NCBI GenBank assembly: GCA_037176905.1
Contig: JBBBWG010003337.1
Span: forward strand, 40,673-104,672
Source: Azolla pinnata
Lineage: Eukaryota > Streptophyta > Polypodiopsida > Salviniales > Salviniaceae
Direction: 5' to 3'
Length of the DNA stretch: 64,000 nt
Shown piece after piece: positions 1 to 13,189 of this stretch (position 1 is the stretch's first letter; the number at the start of each line of letters is the position of its first letter). The position numbers and the translations under genes are program-made. The notes under the pieces are model-generated. The model was given only the letters and a program-made list of their open reading frames with translations. It had not been told where the DNA came from and did not search any database.

Positions 1-3000
1 GAGCTCCAGGTTAAGTCACTTGTTCTCTCGCCGCCTTGAAAGCCCGCAAGGGAACATATAGAAAATCAGATACAGATAGTTGTAAATCAGGGTCATATCT
101 CCATAAGCCTCTGACATGCAATTGATATTATTTTCCTATATGAAGGAACTTTCTTCCGGATTTCGATCAGGTTCATGTTGGATGGTTAGCTTTTCTGTTG
201 CAGGCCGCTCGTGTCCGTGCATATCTTCACTAAAGTTCTGATTCGTTTTTCTTATTGCCATTAATGCACGTTGAAACTCTTGAAGTGCATCGTCTTTTGC
301 GTCGTGTTAAGCTTATGTGTAAAAATTTGATTTTTATGACATGCATGGATGCTCAAGTACATTGAATTGTATTTCTTGGACATTGCTCCATGAACAATTC
401 AATTTCTCCTTTACTCTTTTTCCAAACGTGTTAGATTTGATTATGTGTAATGCATTTGGAAAAACTCCAAAAGACCAAGGTCTTATAGTGAAATTGTGTA
501 AACCCATTTGATTAAAGAGGGTATGATAATAATGCTTTGACTATTTTATTAATTAAAAACTGCTGTTTAGGAGATTGTTCATTTGCTCGTGAATTGTCCC
601 GTTTCATTATCTCTAAAGGGGAATTCGACGTCTTTTATAGGTGAAAAAGATTTTAACATGAATGTAGATGATGTACATGCCTCACGAGTATAATCTGAGC
701 ACTCGTATGTAGGATGAATTGCTGATTTCATTTAGGTTGTTGAACTGTGAATCATCTTTGCTTGAGTGAATTTTGACACTCTATCTGGTTTTCAATATTA
801 CACTTTGATGCCTAACTTCGACAAATTAACATGCCTATTCATACTATTTCTTTGTAATGGATGCTCAGGTCGAGTGAATCTCATCGGGGAACACATAGAT
901 TATGAAGGATATTCAGTTTTGCCTATGGCTATAAGACAAGATACAATTGTAGCAATCCGGAAGTCTGAACCATCAAATGGACCTGGGCAAGTACATGTAG
1001 CTAATGTTCGACCTGAACAATATGAAGCCGTGTCCTTCCCTGTGGACCCACATCAGGTATTAATTCATTAATATGACAATTTATTCTTCAGGGGCAGGAA
1101 TAAGAGGTATATCTAAATGCAAGAAAGAAAAGAATGGATTAATGTCTCAAAGCCAACTATTGCCCAAAATCATGTAGCTAATGTTCGACCTGAAACAATA
1201 CAAAGCCTTGTCCTTGTCCTCTGCGAATCCATATCAAGTATTAATGCATTAATATGACAAACGTTATTCTTCAGGGACAGGAATAAGAGCTATTATATCT
1301 AATGCAATAAAGAAGATAATGGATTGTCTCAAAGCCAACTATTTTGTCTTCCTTGAATTCAAATACTATCCTATGCCTTTGTTCCTTTTCTCTCTGATAT
1401 GCATTTAATTAGCAACAGTGATAGTTGCTCACTATACTTGTACAATCCTTTAAACTCCAATCTTTTTGTCATCAATTAAGGGTTTTATGTAAAAGGTCAC
1501 AAAGAAAGTGTAATGTGATTGACATCAATCTAGGGACACCTGCAATTCTTGGTGTAATTCTCTTTGTTAGGATTATTAATGCCGTTGCATCAACATTATT
1601 ATATGAAATTCTAGTACTCAATCATCCAAGAAACTATGTCCAGATATATAGACATTGAGCTGAATATGATCCCTTGGTGACCTTTTAATATTTTAGATTA
1701 TTTCTTGTTGCAGGAAATCGACCTCAATAACCTTGTGTGGGCACATTATTTTCTCTGTGGGTAAGTTTGTAAGATTTTATGGTATAAGAGTTATAATAGT
1801 GTGGGTTTTCTCTTCCAGTAACTATAGAGCTAATTGCGCTTCCCTACAGGTACAAAGGACTATATGAGTACCTGGAAACCAAAGGGATAAGTTTTGAACC
1901 TCCAACAGGACTTGAAGTGCTAATTGATGGCACTGTTCCCACAGGTTTTTCTATTTGTCTGAATAGCTGTAGTGTAGAAATCCTGAAACGAAGGAACCTG
2001 ATTTTGGTCTCTATTGTATCTGTCTTTCTAGATACATTTTGTATGTTGAAATAGTCTGTACTCTAAATTGCATATAGTAAATTAAGGCTAGATTCGTTTA
2101 TTTATGACACCCACATGCATTTTGAGCATTGGATTGTTTTTGATCATTGAGGATGTCTTTGACAGAATATCTTCAATGGTGATCTCAAAATTGGTGGGTG
2201 TGACAATTAGTTTAGGCCACATTACCATTATTACTGAACATTATGTAGTGCCTGAAAATTGTAAAGTAACAATGAAAGTTTATATATTACAGGGTCTGGA
2301 TTATCTAGCTCAGCAGCTCTTGTATGTTCATCTTCTATCGCAATCATGGCGGTCTTAGGCCTCAATTTCCCACAGGTTTATAAACAAACCTTCCGTAAAT
2401 TTTTCAAAACAGCCAAGAATACTCCTAAACAGTTAGGCATCTACCAGATTATCTAAGTTTTCTGAAATTATAGGAATTGGCTGTCAGTTTAGAAAATTTA
2501 GGAATAGTTCAGTATATACCTAAATTCTAGTATTCTGGTGCTTTATTGTCTCCCTAATGGTTTTAATTTCTTGGACGCAGAAAGAAGTTGCTGAGTTCAC
2601 ATGTACATGTGAACGCCACATAGGTACTCAGTCTGGTGGAATGGATCAGGTAATGGGAGAGTATATTTCAGAGCTTGTATATATTTATATTAATATCAAA
2701 TAATTTCCATATGATTTAAAATAGGATGGAATGTGTATTGACAGGCAATATCTGTGATGGCGAAACCGGGGTTTGCAAATTTGATTGATTTCAATCCTAT
2801 CCGGGCTACAGATATTCTACTGCCAAATGGGGGATCCTTTGTGATTGCTCATTCTCTAGCCGAATCTAAGAAAGCAGTTACTGCAGCTACAAATTACAAC
2901 AATAGAGTGGTTGAATGTAGATTGGCAGCTGTACGTATTTTCTTCCATGGTTCAGTGTGAATCTTGGTATATCTGCTTCATAGATATGTCTTTCAAGATG

Positions 3001-4691
3001 AAATCGGGATACAGAATGCACTTAGTAATCAAGCGCATTGTTTTAAGATCTTAGAGTTTATTTTGTGAATATGATAATGGATTTTCGAATACTATTAGGA
3101 GTATTTTCTTGTTTTAGAGATTCTGAAAGTGTTCTAGAAATTTCTTTCCAGATTGTGTTGGCTGTGAAACTGGGAGTACCTGCAAAGGAGGCCATTTCAA
3201 GTGTACGTACTCTATCTGATGTTGAAGGTCTCTGTGTATCTTTCGCTGCATCGGAAGGTTCATCTGATCCCATAATTGCTGTGGAGGTAAAAGAAACGTT
3301 GCCAGAATTGTCATGTTTGGAAGGGAACAACATTTATCCCTTCATGCATAATAAAATTTGAAATCATCTTTTCTATGCCTCTTACACACTAGCCATGTGT
3401 AGAAATGCTTGCATGAAGAGCCTTACACAGCCATGGAAATTGAAGCTTTGATATCCGAATCCCTCCCATCTGTTATGTCAAACTCCCCAACATCTTTGGC
3501 TGTCCTGGCTGCTGCAGAGCATTTCAAACTGTATCAGGTAGGCTTACTGTAGTAATGGATCAATACTTACCTTGCTTTCATTTGCCTTCCCTTTTCGTTT
3601 CTGTTGCCTTTTTGAGGAGCTCAACGTAACTCATGTCCTGGCAGAGAGCTAAACATGTGTACACAGAAGCCAAACGTGTGTTCTTATTTCGAGAGGCAGT
3701 TAAAGCTGGCGGCGGGTAAGTTCTATCCTAGTCTCGGATTTGTTTCATAGATGAAGGAAAGAGATCTAGAATATCCGTTGAACTTGGTGACTCACCAGAA
3801 CCTCTGTAGTTGAAAATCTACAATGACAGGGTATTGTGTTTTTTCTTGGAAACATAAAAAGAATATTCTGGTGAATGCGTACAAGTTGGGGTGATGCCGT
3901 GTTTATCTATCATGCACTTATTTTTCGATAGTGTTGTTCTTTATGGATGACCAGTGAGCAGGAGATACTCGAAGGTCTAGGGAAATTGATGAATGAGAGC
4001 CATTACAGTTGCAGTGTGTTGTATGAATGCAGGTAGGCTATACACTTTTTTCGTTGATTAAATTTCGTAACATGCATTGTACCAAAATTGGAAATTCAAA
4101 GGCCACACGATTTTATTTATTTCGTGTGAAAATCTCACCTTTTTCAAGCTCTAGTAACACGTCTCCTTATGTGTTACATTTTGGTGTCAGCTGTCCAGAA
4201 CTAGAAGAGCTTGTTGGTGTATGTAGAAAGAATGGTGCATTTGGCGCTAGGCTAACTGGAGCTGGATGGGGCGGGTGTGTTGTCACATTAGTCAAAGAGA
4301 GTAATGTCTCATCTTTCATCCAAGCATTGAAGGTATGTGTTCTCTCCTGATAAATATACAATGATGTGATCTTGATGTGTCAAAAAGTTTCAACATCTAT
4401 GCATTTTAAGCTAGTTTTATTTTTCTTTATCTATATTATCTATCTAGATATGCCAATATGTAAATATTATAACCAGAAATGTACATCACTATATGAACAA
4501 ATAACAGTGGATAATTTGATGTATGTGTATCCACATTTGTGGAATTTGCTAAGTGGGCGTGTAATTTGAATATATCTCAGGAAGAATTTTATCAGACTCG
4601 GATTGCAAGAGGTAGAATCAATGCTGATGATCTTGGATTATACGTTTTTGCCTCGAAGCCTTCAAGTGGAGCTGCAATCCTTAAACTCTAA
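1..4691 (+). CDS. GALK: Galactokinase (GHMP kinase family), 5' end outside window
   Basis: Phosphorylates galactose to galactose-1-phosphate with ATP, the first step of cytosolic galactose salvage. Thirteen exons are visible: <1-9, 869-1056, 1714-1760, 1850-1944, 2293-2375, 2581-2649, 2745-2930, 3152-3286, 3403-3537, 3645-3715, 3955-4032, 4191-4332 and 4581-4691. All junctions are GT-AG and join in phase to give 448 residues ending at TAA. The galactose-binding signature ([14 protein letters not shown]) begins at the first junction; the nine bases at the window edge read Ala-Pro-Gly and complete it. The ATP-binding motif [10 protein letters not shown] is in exon 2293-2375, and the third GHMP motif ([11 protein letters not shown]) is in exon 4191-4332. 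Plant galactokinases are near 500 residues, so about 50 N-terminal residues lie upstream. The intron after the second exon carries a degenerate second copy of the exon end. Identification is firm. Confidence 0.96.
994..1343 (+). repeat. Tandem duplication of a galactokinase exon-intron junction
   Basis: About 62 bp of coding sequence plus about 110 bp of the following intron (994-1163) is repeated at 1171-1343, a period of 177 bp. The copy keeps most of the bases and even a GT at the donor position, but one extra A and other changes break the reading frame. The copy therefore looks like a dead partial exon inside the intron. Confidence 0.85.
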
Positions 4692-5940
4692 ACTCTTTTT
4701 TTTCACATTACATTTTAAATAATGATCCCAGGATCCGGTGCAGAATTTTTATCCCAAAAATTCTTTTGTAGATTGCCCCATGTGTTGTTTCTTTGGTTTA
4801 ACAATTTCTATTTGAGTGAATAGAAATCATCGGAGATATCTCCTAGCTGCTTTCGTGATTGTAGATTTTTAGTAACAAATTAATAACGACTTTAGATGTT
4901 GATGCCACTCTGGAATGTAACTTGTCCCTCGAACATTACATTTGACCATACTGTGGGAGCCTTGCAGCTTGTTTACAAGTCATGGCAATTGTAACCGACT
5001 GACAATATTTGGTAAGCAAAGGCTTTTTGAGACTATTTTGTGATCTGAAGGCCTAGACGTGTTGCTTCAACATGGAATTGAACCATGAAGCCACAGGGTT
5101 TGAGATATTTCTGCTGTTAGTTGGTGCTTCTGAAACCGTTGGAATTGTGGGCAGGATTTTGGAACTGTGAAAATGATTCATCAAACTACTAAGCTTGTGG
5201 TTTATGACCCGGTTTCTACTAAAACAAAATCAGCAATGGCCAATTCCAAGCAACCAAAGATCAAAGGTTAGCGCTAACAAGAGGTTAGGAGCTGTTAATT
5301 GAAGCTTGGTAGATTCAACACAAATCGCCCTACCGTTTTCCGAAATCTGAGATGCTCGATTTCTACTCATACAAAGGGTTTACTAATACAATCTTGGCCA
5401 TTGTTGTAGGCATAAATAACCTTAAGAACATATATGACAGGTGAATTTGATTAGTCAAAGCGTAAGATAATCAGGAAACCAGCTACCCTAACTAACCTAA
5501 GACTTTATATTGCCACATGACATGAATTTTATACAAATTGTACCCTCTGAACAACTATTATGGCCGATAACTGTTTTCTGGACCTCCTCTGTAACAGGCC
5601 CTAAGAAGATAACCAGATGAACCCGCGTCCTCTGAACAACATGTTCTCGCTGATCACCGTTTCCGGACCTACTCGGAGCATATAAAATCACTCTTCTTCT
5701 GGGCGTTTCATTCCTACAAGGGCAGGCACGTTATATGCATAGAACATAACATTGACAAAGCTTGCAAATGTTTGCGAATTGTTAATCAGAAATTTTTTTC
5801 TTCTCAAAACTTTAAACACTTGATCAAATGTGCCGTGTTCTTCTGGTCTGCAGCATACTTTGGACGATTCTGATCAAATCTCGAATGCTCGAATCATTCT
5901 TGATTGCGTTTGCGGCTTGCGAAAGTACGGCTCGTTCAGC
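4692..5940. other. Intergenic, no gene seen
   Basis: Holds the 3' flank of the galactokinase gene and AT-rich spacer. A weak imperfect direct repeat of roughly 80 bp (around 5545-5670, sharing CTCTGAACAAC and GTTTTC-like blocks) is the only structure I can point to. Short open frames here have no recognisable domain. Confidence 0.6.
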
Positions 5941-6560
5941 GTGTATCTGTATGTATGTATCGATGTATGTATGCATGTGTGCATGTTTGTATGTGTGTGT
6001 TTGTATGTATGTGTGCATGCTTGTATGTGTGTATGCATGTGCGTGTGTATGTATGTATGCATGTGCTTTGTATGCGTGTGTGTACGCATGTATGTATGCG
6101 TGCATATGTATGTATGTGCACATGTTTGTATGTGTGTGTATGTATGTATGTATGTATGTATGTATGTATGTATGCGTGCATGTGTGTATGTGTGCATATG
6201 TATGTATGTGTGCGTGCGTGTATGCATGTGTGCATGCTTGGATGCGTGTGTATGTATGTATGTGTGCGTATGTATGTATGCATGTGTGTGTGTTTGTATG
6301 CGTGTGTGCATGCATGTATGCATGTGTGCATGCTTGTATGTGTATATGTATGTATGTGTGCGCATGTATGCGTGCATGCGTGTATGTTTGTATATGTATG
6401 TATGCGTGCGTGCGTATGTATGTATGTGTGCCTGCGTGCGTGCGTATGTATGTATGTGTGCCTGCGTGGATGTGTGTGTATGTATGTATGCATGTGCGCA
6501 TGTGCGTATATGTATGTATGTATGTGCGTGCATGTACGCATGGTATGTATGCGTAGCCTG
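5941..6560. repeat. TGTA/TGTG/TGCA simple-sequence tract (about 620 bp)
   Basis: A long impure microsatellite made of TGTATG, TGTGTG and TGCATG units, with alternating pyrimidine-purine steps almost throughout. Because stop codons are rare in such DNA, long open frames appear on both strands (Cys/Val/Met/Tyr-rich on +, His/Thr/Tyr-rich on -); these are not genes. Confidence 0.95.
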
Positions 6561-6618
6561 TATGTAGGCATGCTATGCATGTATGAGGGTGCCGACATCC
6601 TCTCTCTAGCATAAATTT

Positions 6619-6764
6619 TTAGGGTTTGCAGCTGCCGTCTCCGTCGCCGTTCTTCTCTCTCTAGAAACGCCCGGCGGCCACTCTCCTTCTTCTTCGTTCG
6701 TTCTTCTTCTTCTTCTTCCGTCTTCTTCTGTTTCTGTCTCTGCTGGAAATTCTAGGGTTTGCAG
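6619..6764 (+). promoter_or_regulatory. Two telo-box-like motifs in the DnaJ leader
   Basis: The 12-base string TAGGGTTTGCAG occurs twice (about 6620 and 6753), separated by a CT-rich stretch. AGGGTTT is the plant telo-box core, often found near transcription starts of housekeeping genes. The placement about 1 kb upstream of the DnaJ start codon fits a transcription start followed by a long leader, but this is inference. Confidence 0.4.
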
Positions 6765-6975
6765 AAGATCATCGCCTGCCTTTCGGAATCCTTCACTGCC
6801 TTGTTGCCCCCTTGGATCTGCTCCTTTCGCTCTCCACCTTCCTCCTTCCCCCCCTCTCCCTCTCTCTCCGGAGAGTTTTCCTCCTCCTCCTTCTCCTCTT
6901 CGTCTCCACCGCCCCGCCCCGTTTGCTCTCTCGACCTCCTTCCCCTCCCCCGGACGGCTTTGCTGCAGCTCGTCT

Positions 6976-7450
6976 CGGTCGCCGTTTCCGTCTTCCATCG
7001 CCGCCGAGTTCTCTTCAGGATCGCCGGCCGTTTCCGTCTTCCATCGCCGCCGGGTTCTCTTCAGGATCGCCGGCCGTTTCCGTCTTCCATCGCCGCCGAG
7101 TTCTCTTCAGGATCGCCGGCCGTTTCCGTCTTCCATCGCTGCCGAGTTCTCTTCAGGATCGCCGGCCGTTTCCGTCTTCCATCGCCGCCGAGTTCTCTTC
7201 AGGATCGCCGGCCGTTTCCGTCTTCCATCGCCACCGAGCTCTCTTCAGGATCGCTGGCCGTTTACGTCTAACATCGGCTCCGAGATCTCTTCTGGATCGT
7301 TTCCATCTTCCATCGCCACCGAGATTTATTCAAGGTTGCTGGCCGTTCCCGTCTTCCACAGCCGCCGAGATTTCTTCAGGATCGCTGGCCGCTTCCGCCT
7401 TTGATATTGCTGCCGAGTTTTTCCCCACGATTGCTGGCCGTTTTCGTCTT
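6976..7450 (+). repeat. 46-bp tandem repeat array in the DnaJ 5' leader region
   Basis: Five near-identical units begin at 7021, 7067, 7113, 7159 and 7205, with a diverged unit at 7251, a partial unit before 7021 and degenerate units out to about 7450. Each unit contains CCGTTTCCGTCTTCCATCGC followed by a GAGTTCTCTTCAGGAT block. Since 46 is not a multiple of three, the open frame running through the array changes frame from unit to unit, which argues against coding. Confidence 0.93.
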
Positions 7451-7764
7451 CGGTCTTTGGATTTTTCGTGCCTACCTGGCGCTGGTTCGTAATAGTTTTT
7501 TCTCTCCACGTGTTGTCGCAGCCGGTACGCTCCATCGCTGATATTCTCGTCTCGCTGTCTACTCTCTTCCTCCTTTACTGAACTTTTTGTGCTTCGATCG
7601 ATCTGCTAGCTTCTTCATCTTCTTGTCCAAGAACCTACAGCCGTTTCTTCTCCGCTTCTTCCTTCCTCATCCGTTTCCGCTTCTTTAAGCTTTGTAGCAA
7701 TCCTTCTGTTAATCCTCCCATCATGCTCGGAAGAACGAGATCGTGAGCAGTTAATAGCAGGCAA

Positions 7765-9867
7765 ATGAGTGCAGATTATTACAGCGTTTTGAAAGTCGGA
7801 AGAACCGCATCAGAAGATGACCTCAAACGAGCTTACAGAAGGTTGGCTATGAAATGGCATCCAGACAAAAATCCTGGTAACAAAAAGGAGGCAGAAGCTA
7901 ACTTCAAGCAGATCTCAGAAGCCTATGAGGTATTCTTCATGCTACAATGGATTCTTTTCTATGTTTTTCATTGATGTGCGTGAAGGTTGGAAGCATTTAT
8001 AGAGATACGGCGGTAGGATTCTGTAAGTGGAATTATTTATTTCTTTTCTCTCCTCGTCTCACCGTCTTTTCTTCAGCATTTGTGTTTTCGATCTGTATAC
8101 CTTTCATTGGCCTTTTTATTTATCTTCATCTTATATTTTCCAACGAAAGTTTGCCAACTGAGTGGTAAAGAGCTCTTATATTTGCGGTTAAGGCTATAGA
8201 ATGGGGTTTCTGGCGATTTTGCATAGGTTTCGTCATCTTCTGCAACCTAAAATCGAGTTTTTCGTTGCACTGAGGCCCACAATCTATAATTTGAAGTTCT
8301 TCTTGTCTACACTTAGTTGGTGTTATAGATAGGACTTTTAATCTTGAGCCAGAGATTTGGCATCATCTATCTCGTGTGTAGGGTTTTTGTTAGTCTCATG
8401 GGAAGTCAATTTGAATGGCTTTTTTGTTCGAAGTCTTTGAAATGGACTCATTATACATCTAAAATAATGAGCTTTGCTATTGGTTTGTGCTTATTTCGTT
8501 CCCCACATAAATTGAACATTATCTGTTTTTATTTCTTTCATTTCTAACACACAAGGGATTTCAGTCAATGTTCTATATTTATTTTCATCTCTACTGTATC
8601 ATCTTTCAACTGGATATATCCTACAGTTAGTCTTAAGCTAAAGTAAGTTTGTACTTCTCTCAAATAGATGGCTATTCTTTGGAATCTCTAACTGGATATT
8701 TCCTCGTGTATGGTTGTTTCCAAGCATCGAAGATTTCTATTGTTTCAAACACATGAAGTAAACTACACATTTATTTTGAAGAATCGGAACTCTTATCAAT
8801 AATTTCCCTGCATTTGTATGTAACTGTAAAAAGCCTATTGTATGGAGCTAATTACAACAAGCTCAATTTTGTAGGTTCTAAGTGATCCCCACAAGCGATC
8901 CATCTATGACCGATATGGAGAGGAGGGGCTAAAAGACATGCCAGTTCATGCAGAATCAAATGGAAATGGCCAAACCAGCAAGCACAAATATAATCCAAGG
9001 AATGCGGAAGATGTTTTCTCTGAAGTCTTTGGATCCTCAAGTCCATATTCAGGGCCCAAAAGCTCTCCTTTCACTAGCCGAACAAATTCTAGGCATTCTG
9101 CATACAAAGATGTACCTGAGAATATGTTCAGAAATTTTCATGAAGGAAGCTCTAGTAGTGCAAGGAAAGAGCCTCCTGTTGAGAACAAACTCCCTTGCAC
9201 TCTCGAGGAGCTCTATAACGGCTCTTCAAGAAAGATGAGGATATCTCGCAATATAATTGGTGCTGGTGGGTGAGTACACATGCCACCGACTTTGATTAGA
9301 AGCTAGGTCTCTTTGTTTGTATGTTTGGGTATGTATATATATGCATATTGTGCAAGAAAGATCATAATATATAACCATATTTAATGTGCTTTTTTATACC
9401 TGTTTTGTGTGTAAAACAGGAAAATGTCTACAGCTGAAGAGGTTCTGACCATCAATATAAAGCCTGGCTGGAAGAAAGGCACAAAGATAACATTCCCTGA
9501 GAAAGGAAATGAGAAACCAGGTATTATTCCTGCAGACTTGGTGTTTGTGCTTGAGGAGAAACCACACGATTTATTTGAAAGGGATGGAAATGATCTACTA
9601 TTATCTCAAAAGATTTCATTAGCGGATGCTTTGGGAGGTACAACAATATCCATTCCTCATTTGAGTGGAAAAATCCTCACAGTTTTATGTCCTGAGCTCA
9701 TCTATCCTGGTTATGAAAAGATCATCCCCTATGAAGGCATGCCTATTGCCAAAGATCCAGGCAAAAAAGGAAATCTCAGAATAAAGTTTGATGTTAAATT
9801 TCCACTCAGATTATCGCAAGAGCAAAGATCGACGATCAAGAGAGTTCTGAATGAAGGTGCACCTTGA
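7765..9867 (+). CDS. Class-B DnaJ/Hsp40 co-chaperone (DNAJB1/Sis1-like)
   Basis: Stimulates Hsp70 ATPase and delivers unfolded clients, most likely in the cytosol or nucleus. Exons 7765-7929, 8875-9269 and 9420-9867 join in phase to 335 residues, the usual size for plant class-B J proteins. The J domain fills residues 1-70 with the HPD motif at 32-34. The client-binding C-terminal region starts near residue 155 ([15 protein letters not shown]) and contains the family stretch [19 protein letters not shown] and the final [12 protein letters not shown] segment. There is no zinc finger and no signal peptide. The linker between J and C-terminal domains is rich in Ser/Asn/Pro and nearly lacks the Gly-Phe repeats normal for this class. 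The start follows GGCAA and gives a canonical J-domain N-terminus. Confidence 0.95.
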
Positions 9868-12800
9868 TCCAAACATCATGTACTTGCTGCTTCAACTGCA
9901 TACAAGTCAAATTGGACCAAATTTCTGGGTGGAAGTCCATTTTGAATGAGATCATTTTGATGATGGTATTGTAAGGTATATCTGGATGAATCATGCATGA
10001 TATGCGGAAATGTGCTGCGGTGAATGAAGGTGTGAAGAGAGATGGAAAGGGGTGATTGAAACTAAGATTGCATTTGCAATAGAAATCTTATCATTGCTTC
10101 CATTGTTGGACTCCTAGTGGCAATCGGATTTTTCATTCAATCATCACAAACATCAGAGGCAGAAGTGTTTTGTGGGGGCGCAGGAGTTGTATTGATGTTC
10201 TCTGCCGAATTCTTTTTTCGAATGTCTTTTTGAGGCATTATTTATATTGTTTTGGAGAAAGATAGATTGACTGGGTTTCTATTTTGTTGGAGCTGGGTTG
10301 TGCAAAGATCTTGTAAAATAGATTTCTATTCAATTAAATACTAAATTAAAAGTGATAGTCAGCGATTCTGTTTATGATGTTGACATTGCCAAACATTACT
10401 TGAAAAAGAGTCATTTTGCGAGGGCTATTTCAAATTAACGGAGGATCAAAGATTTTCCATTTTCAATTAATTCTGTGCATACCCAAGAAGAATGGGCGCT
10501 TGTTGCATACACTCCCTTTTCTAGTCACAAGTAAGATCAATCAATTCTACACTAATCTTGCTGTTATTTTTGTGATCTGTGCACAATAGGTTATGATTCC
10601 CATACAGCTCCATATCATGTGCTCCATTCAAAATGAGATGCGTGCTTTTCCAGGCTCATAAACTTGATCTAGAAGTCAGCAAGACTGAAATTTGGTAAAA
10701 TTTCCCCAAGCTTTGTTTAATCTGTGGTTTTCTGTGCCATTTTTGCTACGATATTTGAGCATAAGGGAGATTTTGTGAGCAGAAAAAAACAAATCAATCG
10801 CCCTATAAACTTTCAGCGGCTTCGCATGCATTGTTGCTACTGGGGCGGTCTTGTGACCAGTTCACATTTAAGTCCTGTACAATCTAATTCATTGATGGGT
10901 AATGGCCCATGGCAAAATACTGTTAGGTTTGCTGGTGCGCGCTGTCAATGTTAGTGACGGACATTTTGTGCCCCACAAGTTGCCGTTGTTTCATCAAATG
11001 GATTATCTTCTCATGCTGTTACTTTGACTTCAGGTATGGATTTATTTCATCATAATAGATTATGGGCTATTGATTTCTATATGAAAAGCATGGAAAGTAG
11101 GGGCACTCTTTAGTCATTGAGCTTTGAGCACATAGTTGTACAATGCGTGTATTTTGATCATGAAAGGCATTTGAGAAGAATCTGGGCATGCTTTATTTCA
11201 AATGATGCACTGTGCATTATGAATGTGTGTCTGTTGTGGGCCCTCTTATTGGCAAATTGTTCTGCCAAGTTCCTTTCCTACCCATTAGTCAACCATGCAT
11301 AACCCTGCCAATAAGATAGCAACTAATGTTTTTCAAATCAGAAAAAAATTCTGGATGCCACCCAAATCATGCCAAATCATGCCAAGTCATGCATTTGGAC
11401 TGATAGATATACAATTAGGCAGACAAGCAATTTTTTTATGGAGAACAAACTGATGTTTACCCTAATTGTGATGCGCCAACAATAGACATATGGCTCCTCT
11501 GTGTGCTAGATATGCTTTCTAAAAGTTGATGTGATAGAGTAGCTATGCAGATGACTAGTCCTAGTACCACGACTGCAGTTTGATCTTCCTTCTTTTGCTC
11601 CTCCAACTCATACGTATCTTTGCCTATTCCCATCATTGTCATGTCTCCCTTGGACGGACACCGCAGATCACATTTAGGTGTAAGCAACAAAGACAATAGA
11701 AAGTGTGACCCACCACTAGCAATGGACAAATTTGTGGAAACATTGTGCCATCAAATATGATAGATACAATGGGATAATGTCGATCGTATTACCTTTTCCA
11801 TCTGATATATTGTCGTCATTGTCAACCCATAATACCTCTCCGAATGATTAACCCTTAGTGGGATGCTTGATTCTCTACTGTTGTTATGCACAATCCCTAA
11901 ATATATGCCACTCCAAATGATTAACCCTTAGTGGGATGCTTGTTTATGGTTGGGTTAATGGAATAGAATCCTAGTGACCTAGTTCTATTCTATCTAGATT
12001 AATTAAAGGCTGATCTCTTTCCCAACTATCTTGATTTAGATTTTGTGGCAACATTAGAGTGTCGTTAGAAATACACCCACGTCGTACTATGAGTTTGATG
12101 TTAATTATCCCTCATATAATATATACAATCTGTAAAATGCCTGTCCCTCATAATACTTTGAAGAGCACATTATAACTAATCTCTTGTTAATACAACAACA
12201 TTTTCTTTGTTTCTCATGCTTTTCTTGACTTGATTATGCTCTTGTATAACTTCATTAACCATCAGGCAAACATACATATTTAAAGGGCAATTATTGAAAG
12301 AGAGGCTAGATCTAACAACAACGAGAGATTAGCCTATTCCGTTGTTAGCAATGAGTGGGCACTTCTCATAAGAGTGTGATGGGAGAAGCATTAGTCATGT
12401 GTCTTGTGAGTCTTGATACAGAGTGGGTGCAAAACAACAAGAGAGATAACCTAAGGGTAGCACCAACATTGTAAAGCATGTACAAAAGTGAACTCTTGGG
12501 TTCATGCTAAAGTGTCGACATAGATCCTTTTAATTTCCTCTTAGCAAGTCCATCTATATCTTTGATCGATCCATTGTTCATCACTAGATATGAGATAAAT
12601 GTTAAGACATTGTTAGTTGCGTCTCCTCGTAAAATGGTTGCGTCTCCTCGTAAAATGTAAAGTGATAAAACTTCACTTTCCCAACTACACTCACATATAC
12701 ATACCATCAGGTTAATAACAACCTCAACCTTACATTAGAATACTTAGTGATTTCTTGCGATCAACTTGATGCCATATATGCAAACAATAATTTCTATTCA

Positions 12801-13164
12801 TATATATGTATGCATGTATGGAGAGAGAAATTTATTTGTATATGGATGTTTATTGATGTATTTATCACTTAATCATATCATTTTAGATATTTTGAATATA
12901 TATATATCCATAGTGTATTGACGTACGTATACGTGTATGTTGTGTGAAAATGTTTTGACTACATAATTGTTCATCAAACTTTGCATCTATATTGGATCTA
13001 ATTTTGGTGTTTATGTCGTGACTCATGTTTAAGGTTGTGTTTATATCACATTTAAAAGTCGCATCAAATCTTCAAATTTGTAAAACTAGGTCGCATCTAT
13101 AACTGTGATACCTTATAGTGATAACCAAACTGTAACATTAACTAATAATTATTAATATAGATCA
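9868..13164. other. DnaJ 3' flank and gene-free spacer
   Basis: The first 450 bases or so are probably 3' UTR of the DnaJ gene. Beyond that, AT-rich DNA with no recognisable coding content. A 27-bp near-identical direct repeat (core AATGATTAACCCTTAGTGGG) occurs at 11843 and 11916. Short open frames here show no domains. Confidence 0.55.
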
Positions 13165-13189
13165 TGCATGAATGATTATCACTTATGCA

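Noticed and set aside
5824-6614. Six overlapping open frames of 219-262 codons on both strands
   Set aside because: All derive from the TGTA/TGTG simple repeat; composition is almost only Cys/Val/Met/Tyr or His/Thr/Tyr/Ile.
6812-7492. 226-codon open frame with repeated SSIAAEFSSGSP-like peptides
   Set aside because: The 46-bp unit shifts frame each copy, so the peptide is not conserved from unit to unit; upstream of the DnaJ start it is best read as leader.
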